DNA of 64,000 nt from Porpolomopsis calyptriformis (Eukaryota > Basidiomycota > Agaricomycetes > Agaricales > Hygrophoraceae). Every line of letters starts with the position of its first letter. The first letter of the stretch is position 1. The notes beneath the pieces are model-generated. The model was not told the DNA's origin, made no database searches, and saw only the letters and a program-made list of their open reading frames with translations. Shown here in pieces: positions 22,201 to 31,957 of this stretch. The stretch spans positions 248,001 to 312,000 of the forward strand of contig OX621176.1 of NCBI GenBank assembly GCA_951640195.1. Direction: 5' to 3'. Both the position numbers and the translations under genes were made by a program.

Positions 22201-22427
22201 AACTCACAACCAAACGCCTCGCACGACTACAAAACAAGAGAGATTTTTCACTCAACGCCGCACAGGACATGAGTATATGGGCGACTATATATATGACCGT
22301 TCCATACCCTCCGAAGACATCAGATGCCCTTGGAGGGAAACCATTGCAGTCACGCCGACATATCATCCGAGAGTGCCCACAATACGAGGACCTCCGGCAC
22401 GTATTCCCGGGGGGGCGGTGACCTGAA
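22201..22427 (+). pseudogene. non-LTR retrotransposon relic, copy 2
   Basis: Nearly identical to the relic at 20101-20325 and carried along by duplication of the unit. The neighbouring sequence lacks the hAT MITE and so provides its empty site. Confidence 0.55.
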
Positions 22428-22625
22428 CCAACCCAATCAAGGGTATGTATGATTAGGTCTGCGTATCAAGAAACCACCCCAACCAACTCTCAATTCACGA
22501 AACTATCCTGTGTTCAAGTTCCAGAGTCTACTCCTTCAATTGCTTGTAAATACTGTAGAACTAGCCACCGCATCTTCGCACTCACGTATATATATAAAGA
22601 CGGCATCGGATGGAAAATACATTGA

Positions 22626-23198
22626 TCATGTCCGCTTCTTTGGGAGTAGCTTTTTAACCACCTTAGCCACGCGGTTATATAATACCACGGGACCCGCGGG
22701 CCGGAGGCCTGCCTCCCTGAGCCCCATATCACTTGTACCCAAAATTCGGTGGTAGGCCAATTTGCACTCCCTTTCAGCATTCTTCAGAGCTTCTGGATTA
22801 TTCGGGTGCAGCCCCCTAGCCATAGTTAGGCACTGTTGAAAGGTGTAAATTCAATCGCGACGAGATATATTAAAATTGGACGCACGTTTCGCAACTCCCG
22901 TTCCGCTGCACTTTTTCTCTCGTCGTCACTCTGGGCGTTCTGGGCATCCCCTTCAATGATAATAAGATTAATATCAAAACTAGACGCACAATGTTAACGA
23001 GTTGTGAAACTGGGCTTGAAGGATTGGCCTTCCCATGCTGTATATCCACTTCGTCGTGACCTTTTCTTGGCCTACAGAAAGAGTTGGCGAGCATCGAATG
23101 AGAAGCGTTAAATCTACCTACCTCATTGGGTAGGGCAAGGCCCCGACGAGAGATGTATTCAGGAGGAGAGCGAGCGTAAGAATGGATGGCAAATACAT
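22626..23198 (-). CDS. small secreted protein SSP2
   Basis: Four exons: 23122..23198, 22990..23071, 22886..22939, 22626..22832; 139 residues. Signal peptide MYLPSILTLALLLNTSLVGA, then LPYPMR, a short polar middle, and the conserved last exon with C-x21-C (CLTMARGLHPN... REC), ending in a basic tail (VVKKLLPKKRT). Its last exon aligns with that of SSP1 around NNPEALKNAE, while the middle exons do not align. Introns 2 and 3 are recognisably the same sequences as in SSP1. Function unknown. Confidence 0.7.
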
Positions 23199-23307
23199 AG
23201 AAAATATCGATAACGAGGGGGGGGGGGGTGACCAGCACTACCGATTTTCAATAGGAAAATCACATTTTTATAGAAATCTGCTTATCAATAAATTGAAATT
23301 AATGTGT

Positions 23308-23405
23308 GATTTACGTAATTTGACATCGATCAACTTAATACTCAGTTGAGTTGTATGATTTACGTAATTTTACATCGATCAACTTAATACTCAGTTGAGT
23401 TGTAT
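23308..23405. repeat. tandem direct repeat, 2 x 49 bp
   Basis: The 49-base block beginning gatttacgtaatt and ending gagttgtat occurs twice head to tail (23308-23356 and 23357-23405) with one visible mismatch. It is AT-rich and non-coding, just upstream (minus-strand sense) of SSP2. Confidence 0.85.
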
Positions 23406-23441
23406 AATGTCGTTCTTTGCTTCATCCCTCTAGCAACTAAC

Positions 23442-23780
23442 AATGACCCTTCCACAGCCACGGCTGGTTATCAGGATGACCCTATCACTACTTATCTTCC
23501 ATCATTAGTCCCTAATCCGGGAAGGTCCTCGGCGGAAGGTGGAATGTCCGAGCCTTGCCGGGACCCTCGCCGCCAGCTGGAAGATGAACTCTGGGCGGTG
23601 GAGAGGATTATCCGCACTGAGCGTGTGCCCAGCCACGCACGAGAACTAGGGGATCTGTTGACAAGACTGCGATATTCTATCGCGAATTCACGAAAGTCCA
23701 TTGGCGAGCGCTGCATACAAGCGAAGCGAACAGCTCCACCAGCTCCACAAGCTGTTTCAGATGCGAACTTGGGTGCCTAG
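23442..23780 (+). pseudogene. TM-family tail remnant, unit 2
   Basis: Begins like unit 1 (TATAGYQDDPITTYLP, RRQLEDELWAVERI) and then diverges into an unrelated open sequence to 23780. It shows that units 1 and 2 share a recent common source. Confidence 0.55.
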
Positions 23781-24112
23781 CAGATCGGACAACAGAAACA
23801 AAGGCACGAACCGCCATGATTCCAGGGCATCACGGGGGTATGGATACGCAAGTAATGCTGCGGGGCGTAAATACTGTTGAGTAAATCTGTATTGAGAATC
23901 CTAATATCGCACCTCAAGTTCGGACCGACTTGCAGACCCCCAGGACCTATTACCGCTAGAATTTACGCGATCATTGATTATTGCAAGGATAAAACAAGTT
24001 GTCAACTGTTTTTGCCGATGTGAAAAATTCAACACAATGATCAGGGATCCATGCACGAGACCTTGCCCCTTTAGATTGTTTTTCTCCACTCCATATAGGA
24101 TTAGGATTGGGG

Positions 24113-24735
24113 CTAGGACGAGGATGAGGATAAGGATGACGAGATGTATCCCGATCCAGATGATCCCGATCCGGATGATCTACGTCCAGCTCCGGAATCA
24201 GATGTTGCAGATCCAGATTCAGGGTTTCTTCTGGATGCTGATGATACCGATGATGGTGATGATGGTGGCGAAGGTGCTCGCGCGTCATCTGCTGTTAAAC
24301 AACGTAATTTGGTGAGATATAGAATTGGACGTACAGGGTGGGTTGTCATGACCGTCATGGCAGCTTTGCACAGCAGCCGCCTTAGCCTCTTCATTACCAC
24401 GGTTCATAGCCCTAGCAGCACTGGAAAAAGCGTTATTTCAATGGTGATGCGAGATATTGAAACTGGACACACAGATTCAAGAAGAGCAGCTTGATCAGGA
24501 GAGTGCCCGCGAAAAGGGGGATCGTGATGATGATCGCCTAAAGTCTCCTAAGGAGGGGGATTTTGAGGAAGAAGGGGATTGCGATGCCCTTCATGATGGT
24601 TCGAACTCGGACCTTGCCCACTTGAACTACAGAAGAGTTAGAGAGCACGGAATGAGAAGCACCCGATCCACCTACGAGGACGGGTAGGGCAAGGCACTGA
24701 TGAGAGCTGAATGCAGCGATGGTTGGCAGGTGCAT
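24113..24735 (-). pseudogene. small secreted protein SSP3, disrupted
   Basis: The start MHLPTIAAF is present, but the signal-peptide exon has lost about 17 bases. It is out of phase with the following exon, which also runs into TAG. The Cys exon opens TGCTGCTAG. The last exon is still open and Ser/Gly-rich (SSGSGSSGSGYISSS). Intron sequences of both classes remain recognisable at about 24627-24677 and 24432-24480. Three independent breaks make this a pseudogene. Confidence 0.65.
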
Positions 24736-25199
24736 AATCGGATACTGTATGGGCAATTGTAGAGGGGGGGGGGTGACCAGCACTGGGGGGTTACGTATCG
24801 ACCTTTTATCCCTCTATCCTGGGGACCAACGAAACCGATCGGCGGTACAACTTTGAAATTGATAGAGGTAGTCTGACCATCTCGAATTGCCAAACGGACA
24901 GGTTTGAAGGTACAGTCGAACCCCTCTTAACCCATACCCCTCAGGAGATACCTGAAGCTATGGCGATGATTCAGTGTTCATTCTGTTTCGATTCGGCACG
25001 TTCGGGAACACAGAAACAGAAACACAGGAGAACGTTGGTGTTGTGACCTTCGCAAAATCGATCTATCACCCTTCGTCCTCATGATTGACTGTCGCCACCA
25101 GATCTCTCTCAACGACCTCATACACACGGGTGCGTCTGCGTTACCCGATTCCTAAGCACCCCACAACCAGGTAATCCAACGGTTGCCCATCGTCTGGCC
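24736..25199. other. array spacer with SSP3 promoter remnant
   Basis: Contains the family promoter block (ggtgaccagcact at 24772-24784, ccttttatcc at about 24803) and a block that recurs in other units (aactttgaaattgatag). No coding signal was seen. Confidence 0.5.
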
Positions 25200-25500
25200 T
25201 ATCATATTACGATGGCCTGTCCCACTGTTCGTCCGCCCCCGCGACGGAGGAAGAACAAGCGAGCGTTATCGGAATGTCCGAGCTTGCCTGCTGTCGCGGA
25301 TGCCACACAGGATCCTCGCCGCCAGCCGGAAGATGAACTCTGGGCGGTCCAGAGGTTTATTATTCCCGCTGAGGGTTTGCCCCGTGTGCCCAGAATGCAC
25401 CATGGGGATGGGATGCGGACTAGGAGTAACGCTGGTGGGGATTGTTAATAGGTTGCAGGTGTTAGACCCGCCTCCGGAGGATCAGTCGCACAGCGGATCT
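25200..25500 (+). pseudogene. TM-family tail remnant, unit 3
   Basis: Shows PEDELWAVQRF and, further on, a decayed LQVLDPPPEDQS, the end of the TM-B tail, across frameshifts. Confidence 0.55.
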
Positions 25501-25657
25501 GTCGGTACGGTATTCTACTACAAGTCTGTGTGTATTATTGCCAATTAACAACTCGTCCATGCATCTGAATTTCTGGACTGATCATAACGTACCCATTTGC
25601 AGTAGAGAAATCTAATATTACGACCGTGTATTAGAATCGAATGTTTGCTTGAGGTGA

Positions 25658-26194
25658 GTGACATCAGCAAAAGTGCAGAAACGATGCCTTGCAAGGTGAT
25701 CACGGTAAAATTTAGGGTTCCTTACCCTGACTTGGGTGACACGGTAATCTCTTCCTCTTCTAGTCTGTGCTAGATATTGTACAGAAAACTTGGTACTTTG
25801 ACGCGAAGCGACAACTCGGGATACATATGTAACGTTTTCACCAGAATGGTAATGACGATGTAAGGTCCCCACAATCCGAGGGCGAGGGTTCGAATCCGTT
25901 AAGAACTGGTTATATTAGAATTTAAATGCACCACCTCAGAAATCAGAAATCAGGAATCAGCCAAAGCCGGCTTGGGTGGTAAAATGGCCTGGGCTGGCAT
26001 TATTTTTACTTCCTTAGCATAAATTATCATACATTGTAAGGTATTACTAGGTAAGGTTCCAGAAATCTGGTCAATTTATTAAATATTAAGCGAGGTTCTG
26101 ACAAGGTAAGGTAGGTCTCTAACCTGGTGAACAAGGTCGACCTTACCTGACATTACATTGTCAGTCAACGTTTCTGCACTTTTGCTGATGCGAC
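25658..26194. mobile_element. inverted-repeat DNA element, ~537 bp
   Basis: A perfect 22-bp inverted repeat forms the ends (25662-25683 and 26169-26190; inner words AGCAAAAGTGCAGAAAC and GTTTCTGCACTTTTGCT). The paralogous unit has an uninterrupted version at about 27845-27865, where gcttgagg runs straight into the caccagagggg block. No transposase frame is visible, so it is a non-autonomous element. The target duplication could not be fixed. Confidence 0.75.
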
Positions 26195-26270
26195 ACCAGA
26201 GGGGTGGACATGATAGCACTAGAATTGCACGACTATTGTAAGGGCAAAACAAGTTGTCGACGTCTTTTTG

Positions 26271-26868
26271 CTAACGGCCAAAATTCAACACCATCATCGA
26301 GGATCCATGCGCGAGAGACCTTGGCCCCTTAGCTATACCCGTGTCTCTACCTGTCCGGGGTTTGAGGTGATGCTCTGTGAGGTCTAGTTGCTATATCCGG
26401 ATGGTGAGATATATCTAAATTGGAGGTACGGGCTTGCTTGAGGGCAGGGGTATACTTGTTCCAGCAATCCTGAAGAGCTTGATTCTTGGCCGCCTGATCA
26501 GGATGGTTTGCCAGCTGAACTTCTCTCAAGCACAGAACGAACTGATAAAAAGCGTTATATCAATGGTGATGAGACATATTGAAACTCGACGCACAGAATC
26601 AACTGGTGCAGAACTAGTATGAGTTGGAACCCGAGAATTTTCGTCCTGTATATGAGTGTGGGGAGGCTTGGAATCGTGGTGCTCTCCATGAGCGTCGGCG
26701 GTCTGGGAACCATGGCCCGAAACCTGATCATTCCCCTTTGAACTACAGAAGAGTTAGAGAGCATCGAATGAGAAGCATTGAATACACCTACGAGGAAGGG
26801 TGGGGCAAGGCGCCGATGAAAGCTGCATTGACAAGGAGAACGAACGTAAAAACAGTTGGCAGGTGCAT
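26271..26868 (-). CDS. small secreted protein SSP4
   Basis: Four exons: 26792..26868, 26595..26742, 26430..26541, 26271..26383; 149 residues. Signal peptide MHLPTVFTFVLLVNAAFIGA, then LPHPSS. Exon 2 is His- and Ser-rich (HGSQTADAHGEHHD). Exon 3 carries C-x21-C (CLREVQLANHP... QDC). The last exon is basic. Introns are 49, 53 and 46 nt and align with those of the other copies, while exon 2 aligns with none. Function unknown. Confidence 0.7.
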
Positions 26869-27134
26869 GATCGGATACTGTATGGGAGTGACCAGCACAG
26901 GAGGGTTGTAATGAACGTATTGAACTTTTATCTTCTGGGAAATATTGGGGAGCGACCAGCACTGGGGGGTTTGCCATGAACAGTCTCGAGCTTTTATCCT
27001 GAGGATCCTACACCGGGGACCCATGAAACCGGTGACTTTTAAATTGATAGGGGTCTGCTGATATCCACTGTGACCAACTTGAATTGCCAATTTGACAGGG
27101 CATTCTGCTTGGACTTGGCACATGCAAGGGCACA

Positions 27135-27290
27135 GAAATATGGAAGGATGCTCGCCGCAAGCCGGAAGACAAACTCCAGGCGATCATGACTGGAAATTCC
27201 ACTGAGGGTTCGCAGCGTGTTCCCAGAGGACTGGGTCTCTGGAGGACATCAGAGCAAGGTGCCAATCGGATACAAAAGGTGCTTTTGATC
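27135..27290 (+). pseudogene. TM-family tail remnant, unit 4
   Basis: A short block (RRKPEDKLQAIMTGNSTEG) is the decayed counterpart of the RRQLEDELGAVQRLIAVG segment. Almost the same block recurs at 31560-31780. Confidence 0.5.
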
Positions 27291-27938
27291 CATTCACAAG
27301 GCCTAGATTGAAAGCTGAGAACGGATAAAACCCGAATTACTATGCATTCCATTACAAGTTCACCTGTGGCTGCACTTGCACCCTAGGGTGTGCCTTCCAG
27401 TTATAACCCTATGCGTGAATCGACGACGAGGGTAAAACAAGTTACTAATGGATGACAATGGATTGTTGTACGAGCAACCTTGCTCCCTTAGTTTGTGTTT
27501 CTCCGATTGTCGTGAGGGGGAACCCGGATTGAGGTGATTTAAATCCAGGTGGACCGAGGAAGTATGGCGTTCCGGGATATTACCTGCATATGGGAAAGGT
27601 AGGTGGACAGTCTGTCCAATCTGTACTCCAAACAGTAGAAACACGGCTGCGGCTGCACTCATGCCATGGAGTCGTGGGTGAAGCTTTATACAACGCGGCG
27701 AGCCATCTCCACAATCTCACACACTCCGAGTGAAGGTGCAGACCTGTACCCACTTAGAAGGTTCGCAATATGCAATTGAGAAATCTAATATCACACAAGT
27801 TCCGACAGAACCTATAGGCAGTGTATTAGGATCAAATGCTTGCTTGAGGCGGCACCAGAGGGGTACGTTATTGCAAGGATACAAGTTGCCAACGTTCTTT
27901 GTTGATGGCAAAAAATCCAACCCCGCTTCTCTTTCTCG

Positions 27939-27961
27939 TTAGGAACGGGTTGGAGATCGGG

Positions 27962-28006
<45 letters not shown>

Positions 28007-28680
28007 CGGGTGGGGATTTGGGTGATCCGCCTGATGACTCTGACCCCGACTCCGATGGTGATGATGGTGGTGCTACCGTTGCCTGTTAAAAATTGTAGGG
28101 ATAAGATATATTAAAACTGGACGCACAGGGCCCATCGCGCCAATACTCATACTGTCGAATACACTGATCATATCTTTCCTGGAGTTCCCATTGCCACGAA
28201 TTTTCCGTTTTGCCCTTGTTAGCATTTTGTATATCCTCATCAGCTTTCCTTATGCACTGTTTAAAAGTGATTTCAATGGTGATGAGATATATCAAAACTT
28301 GACGCACTTTCAAATACTTGTCATGCTCTGCCTTTACTTTTGGATCGCTAGCGGAGTCCTCATCCCAAGGGCGCAATACGTCATGATCAGGACTAGGGGA
28401 ACGAGATGGTCCATGAGGATTAGGGGGATGAGGTTGGCCCTGAGGACCAGGAGTACTAGGGCGATGATGGCGAACATAAAAAATGGGGGGAACTGCTTTT
28501 GCACGATCGCGGAGAGGGATATGAGACTGATCCGAAGGAACTTCTCCCTTTGAACTACAGAAGAGTCAGAGAGCATGGAACGAGAAGCACTGAATACACC
28601 TACGAGGACGGGTAGGGCAAGGCACCCGTGAGAGCTGCGTTGACAAGGAGGGCAAACGCAAAAATGGTTGGCAGGTGCAT
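27939..28680 (-). CDS. small secreted protein SSP5 with Arg-Ser repeat tail
   Basis: Four exons: 28604..28680, 28308..28554, 28127..28256, 27939..28072; 195 residues. Signal peptide MHLPTIFAFALLVNAALTGA, then LPYPSS. Exon 2 is Pro/His-rich (RPSTPGPQGQPHPP). Exon 3 has C-x30-C (CIRKADEDIQ... YDQC). Exon 4 is Ser/Pro-rich and ends in an Arg-Ser run encoded by a (CGGTCT)n hexamer at about 27960-28010. The acceptor of the last exon was set at ..ggtag (28073) because it restores the Arg-Ser frame shared with SSP8. Function unknown. Confidence 0.7.
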
Positions 28681-29007
28681 AATCGGATGGTGTATGAGCA
28701 ATTGGGGAGTGACCAGCACCGAAAGGTTTGTAATGAACGTATCGTAACTTTTTATCTTGGGGAGCGACCAGCACTGGGGGGTTTGCAATGAGCGTCTCGA
28801 GCTTTTATCCTCTCCTGGTATCCACCGTGATTTGCCAATCCGACGGGTTTGAGTCAAACGTTTGTCGTTGTAAGGCCTGGTACGTCCCAAGAGTATCCAG
28901 TCCATTCCCGGACCACCGTCCCCTCCTTCGGTGGAGCATTTGTCTGACCACGAACGTTGGTCCCGAATTTGATGAATTTGATTATTGTAAGCTGAGGATG
29001 ATGTGCA

Positions 29008-29657
29008 TTATATAACAACCTGTAATTGCACTCGTGTCCTCGACGCCTTGCCCTCGGGTGTCTGCCCCCCAATGACAGCCCCGCCTCCGAGACCGTTGGT
29101 GAGAGCTTCGTACAGCGACGCGAGCAGCTTCATCCATTGCTGTCCCCACAAGCTCGTTGCCTCTATCCCGAACACGTCTAAAGCGGCTGCAAACAGATCA
29201 GACAACTGAAGAGTGAAGACCAAAAAAGGGGGGGGCACGAACCATACATGATCTGCGCTCCAGCCGCAGTCTCCAACAACTCCCGATCGCTCAACATCCT
29301 CGCAAACCATATCCAATATCGCGGAGTCTGGAACATCCGATGCAGCGGCCTATCCACATCCGCCTTCAATATACTGAAATACACCCTCATCATCCCCGTC
29401 ATACGCGACATGTACTCCCCAGCGCTCTCCATCCCGCCCTCCCCGCCTTCCTCACCCTCGCCCTCCCCGCTCCACTTCCGGTACCCCTCCACCTTCGCCC
29501 TCGCCTCGCCGTCCTTCCACGGCTGCCCATCCACGTCCGTTGCGGGCACGCCGACCGGCACGGGCCACCCCCCGGCGCGCTGGACGAGCTTGGCGAAAAA
29601 GACATTGGCAAACATCGGCAAGCTCCCAAAGCAAGTTCGCGGCCACCTGCCCGACCT
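29008..29657 (-). pseudogene. partial copy of GLE1 (3' exons) captured in the array
   Basis: The segment is nearly identical to 33437-34061, covering the end of GLE1 exon 6, its last intron and exon 7 (WGQQWMKLLASLYEALTNGL). The flank 28790-29007 also resembles the 3' flank of GLE1. At 29657 the match stops and array sequence resumes. It lacks the first five exons and has no promoter of its own. Confidence 0.85.
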
Positions 29658-29699
29658 TGGCCCCCTAGTTGTCTCTACCTGTCTGGGATTGGGGTGGAA

Positions 29700-30110
29700 A
29701 TGCCGATAACGAACTGTATTTAGTTTTGGATGGAGGTGGTCTGGTCGCTATATCCGGATGGATGATGATGATGATGAGATGTATTAAAATTGGACGTACG
29801 GGCTTGCTTGAGGGCAGTGGTATACTTGTCCCAGCATTTCTGAAAGGCCAGGATGGTTCGCCATCTGAACTGTTTTCGAGCACAGAGTGAACTGATAAAA
29901 AGCATGGTGATGAGACATTGAAACTGAAGAATTAAGGGGTGAAACAACAGCACTACTAACCCGAGAATTGTAGTGCTCTCCATGAGGGCCGGCAGTCTGG
30001 GACTCGTGGCCCGAAGCCTGATCTTTCCCCTTGAAGAGTTAGAGGGCATCGAATGAGAAGCATTGAATGCACTTACGGCTATGACGGCTGGTGGGGCAAG
30101 CCTGGGGGGT
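29700..30110 (-). pseudogene. small secreted protein SSP6, 5'-truncated
   Basis: The class-alpha intron, a short exon 2 and a Cys-exon relative of SSP4 (shared words GGACAAGTATACCACTGCC and HHHHHPSGY) are visible. The signal-peptide exon is missing: sequence upstream of the first intron does not contain MHLPT, and the frame of the Cys exon is broken. Confidence 0.6.
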
Positions 30111-30114
30111 CTGC

Positions 30115-30450
30115 CTTCACGGCTGATGCAAGGACCCCGCTCCAAGCAAATAGGTATCCAATAGGGGCAGTTCCACAGTGCCAGAACTATCCCCATTCGG
30201 CCCCTGGTGCTGTTCATCCGCGGCGGAGGGGTAACATCGCTCTTCGGTCTGTCGTCTGAGGAGGTCGTCAGTGGGGCATGGGACATCCGAGCTTGTCTGC
30301 CATTGCGGTTGCGGGGCAGGATCCTTGCAGCCCGCTGGAAGGCGAATGCTGGGTGGTCCAGAGGTTTATTGTGGCTGGAAATCCCACTGAGGCGTGTGTT
30401 CAGTACGTACGATGGGGACCGTTCCGGAGGACATCAGAGTGAGGATTAAA
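30115..30450 (+). pseudogene. TM-family tail remnant, unit 5
   Basis: Carries decayed counterparts of the TM-C tail: a block like ACDIRACLPLRLRGRILAA and a following GWSRGLLW-like segment, in more than one frame. Confidence 0.5.
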
Positions 30451-30733
30451 AGAAGTGCTTCAGTCATAAAATGCCGTTGAAGTTTTCAATCAATCCATCG
30501 CAAATTATCACCATCCTTCAATGGTACACTCTGATCCGACACTAGTATTGCACGACTATAAAAACAAGTTATCAACGTCTTTTTGCTGACGGCCAAAATT
30601 CAACACCATCATCAGAGATCCATGCGCAGGACCTTCCTCCTTTGGCTCTACGTCTGTCTCCACCTGCCTGGGGAGGTGAGAATCGGGGTGGGGATCGGTA
30701 TTGGGGTGGGCTGCCGATGATTATATTTGCTGC

Positions 30734-31252
30734 TCAGGATGATGATCCGCTTGTCATGGCATTCCGATAGTTCACGTGGCATCTTTCCCCCGCTTGGAGC
30801 TGCTGGAAGTGAGGCAGCAGCTGTGACTTAACTTGTTCCAAGCACGATATGAACTGATAAAAAGTGTTATTTAAATGATGAAGAGACATATTGAAACCGG
30901 ACTCACCACATCAATAGGCAAAGCATGAATGAAATCGCCCGTACTCGCTCTCCCACTCGAATTCGGACCTGATCCACTACTTGGACTGCGACTTGGACGA
31001 CTTTGATAACTTGAACCACCCGGATGACCTGAATCACCCGAATGACCTGAACCACCCGAATGACCTGAACTACTCGAATGACTTGAACTCCCAACTGAAG
31101 TCAGTTCTGTACCACTCAGAGTTCCACTTGAGAAGAGTTAATGACAATCGAATGGGGAGCACTGAATACACCTACGAGGAAGGGTGGGGCAAGGCGCCGA
31201 TGAAAGCCGCATTGACAAGGAGAACGAACGTAAAAACAGTTGGCAGGTGCAT
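30734..31252 (-). CDS. small secreted protein SSP7 with Ser-Gly-His repeats
   Basis: Three exons: 31176..31252, 30907..31126, 30734..30853; 138 residues. Signal peptide as in SSP4 (MHLPTVFTFVLLVNAAFIGA), then LPHPSS. Exon 2 holds a tandem 15-bp repeat encoding SGHSG units (about 31000-31095) followed by a Ser/Arg/Pro stretch. Exon 3 carries C-x20-C (CLEQVKSQLLP... GERC) and stops soon after. An equivalent of the fourth exon seen in other copies is not needed here. Function unknown. Confidence 0.65.
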
Positions 31253-31264
31253 GATCGGATACTG

Positions 31265-31395
31265 TATGAGCAATTGGGGAGTGACCAGCACGGGAGGGTT
31301 TGCAATGAACGTATTGAACTTTTATCTTCTGGGCAATATTGGGGAGCGACCAGCACTGGGGGGTTTTCAATGAACAGTCTCGAGCTTTTATCCTG
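31265..31395 (-). promoter_or_regulatory. duplicated core-promoter module of SSP7 (also SSP4, SSP5, SSP8)
   Basis: Two similar ~55-bp modules stand upstream of the start codon. On the minus strand each reads GATAAAAG (TATA-like), then a spacer with TTCATTG, then GTGCTGGTC(A/G)CTCCCC. The same pair occurs at about 26885-27000 (SSP4), 28703-28810 (SSP5) and 32742-32850 (SSP8). SSP1-SSP3 have a single, shorter version. The conservation beside rapidly changing coding exons suggests a shared regulatory site. Confidence 0.55.
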
Positions 31396-31559
31396 AGGAT
31401 CCTAGCCGAGGACCCTGGGCGGAACAACTTTTAAATTGATAGGGACACTGATATCCATAGTGACCACCGTGAATTGCCAATTTGACAGGTTTGAAGGTAC
31501 ACGGGTGATGGGTTGAGGAAGTACGGCGTTCCGGTATGTTACCCGAGGATGGCACTTTG

Positions 31560-31780
31560 CGAGGGCGTAGAAACATGAATGCTCGCTGTTGGCTAGAAGG
31601 CGAACTCCAGGCGATCATGACTGGAAATTCCACTGAGGGTTCACAGCATGTGCCAGGAGGATTGGGTCTCTGGAGGACATCAGAGCAAGGATTGCCAATG
31701 GGATACAAAAGGTGTTGTAAAGTGGATCCGTTCACAAGGCCTAGATCGAAAGCCGAGAATGGATCAAACCCGAATTTCTG
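31560..31780 (+). pseudogene. TM-family tail remnant, unit 6
   Basis: Repeats the block of unit 4 (EGELQAIMTGNSTEG, then LGLWRTSEQG) with few changes. It lies between SSP7 and SSP8. Confidence 0.5.
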
Positions 31781-31957
31781 TATATTTCATTACAAGTTCA
31801 TTTGTGGCTGCACTTGCGCCCTAGGGTGTACCTTCCAGTTATAACCCTACCCATTTGCATGTATAAATCGATGACATTGACTATTGCAAGGATAAAACAA
31901 GTTGTCAACGGTTTGTTCTTGACGACAATCGATCGTTGCATGAGAGACCTTGCTCAC

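Noticed and set aside
27960..28010. Simple GAGACC hexamer repeat taken alone as a microsatellite
   Set aside because: It is coding: the complement encodes the Arg-Ser tail of SSP5, so it is described with that gene.
29248..29723. Plus-strand Pro/His-rich frames at 29.2-29.7 kb and 33.6-34.2 kb
   Set aside because: They are antisense to the GLE1 copy and GLE1 itself and appear in both only because of the duplication.
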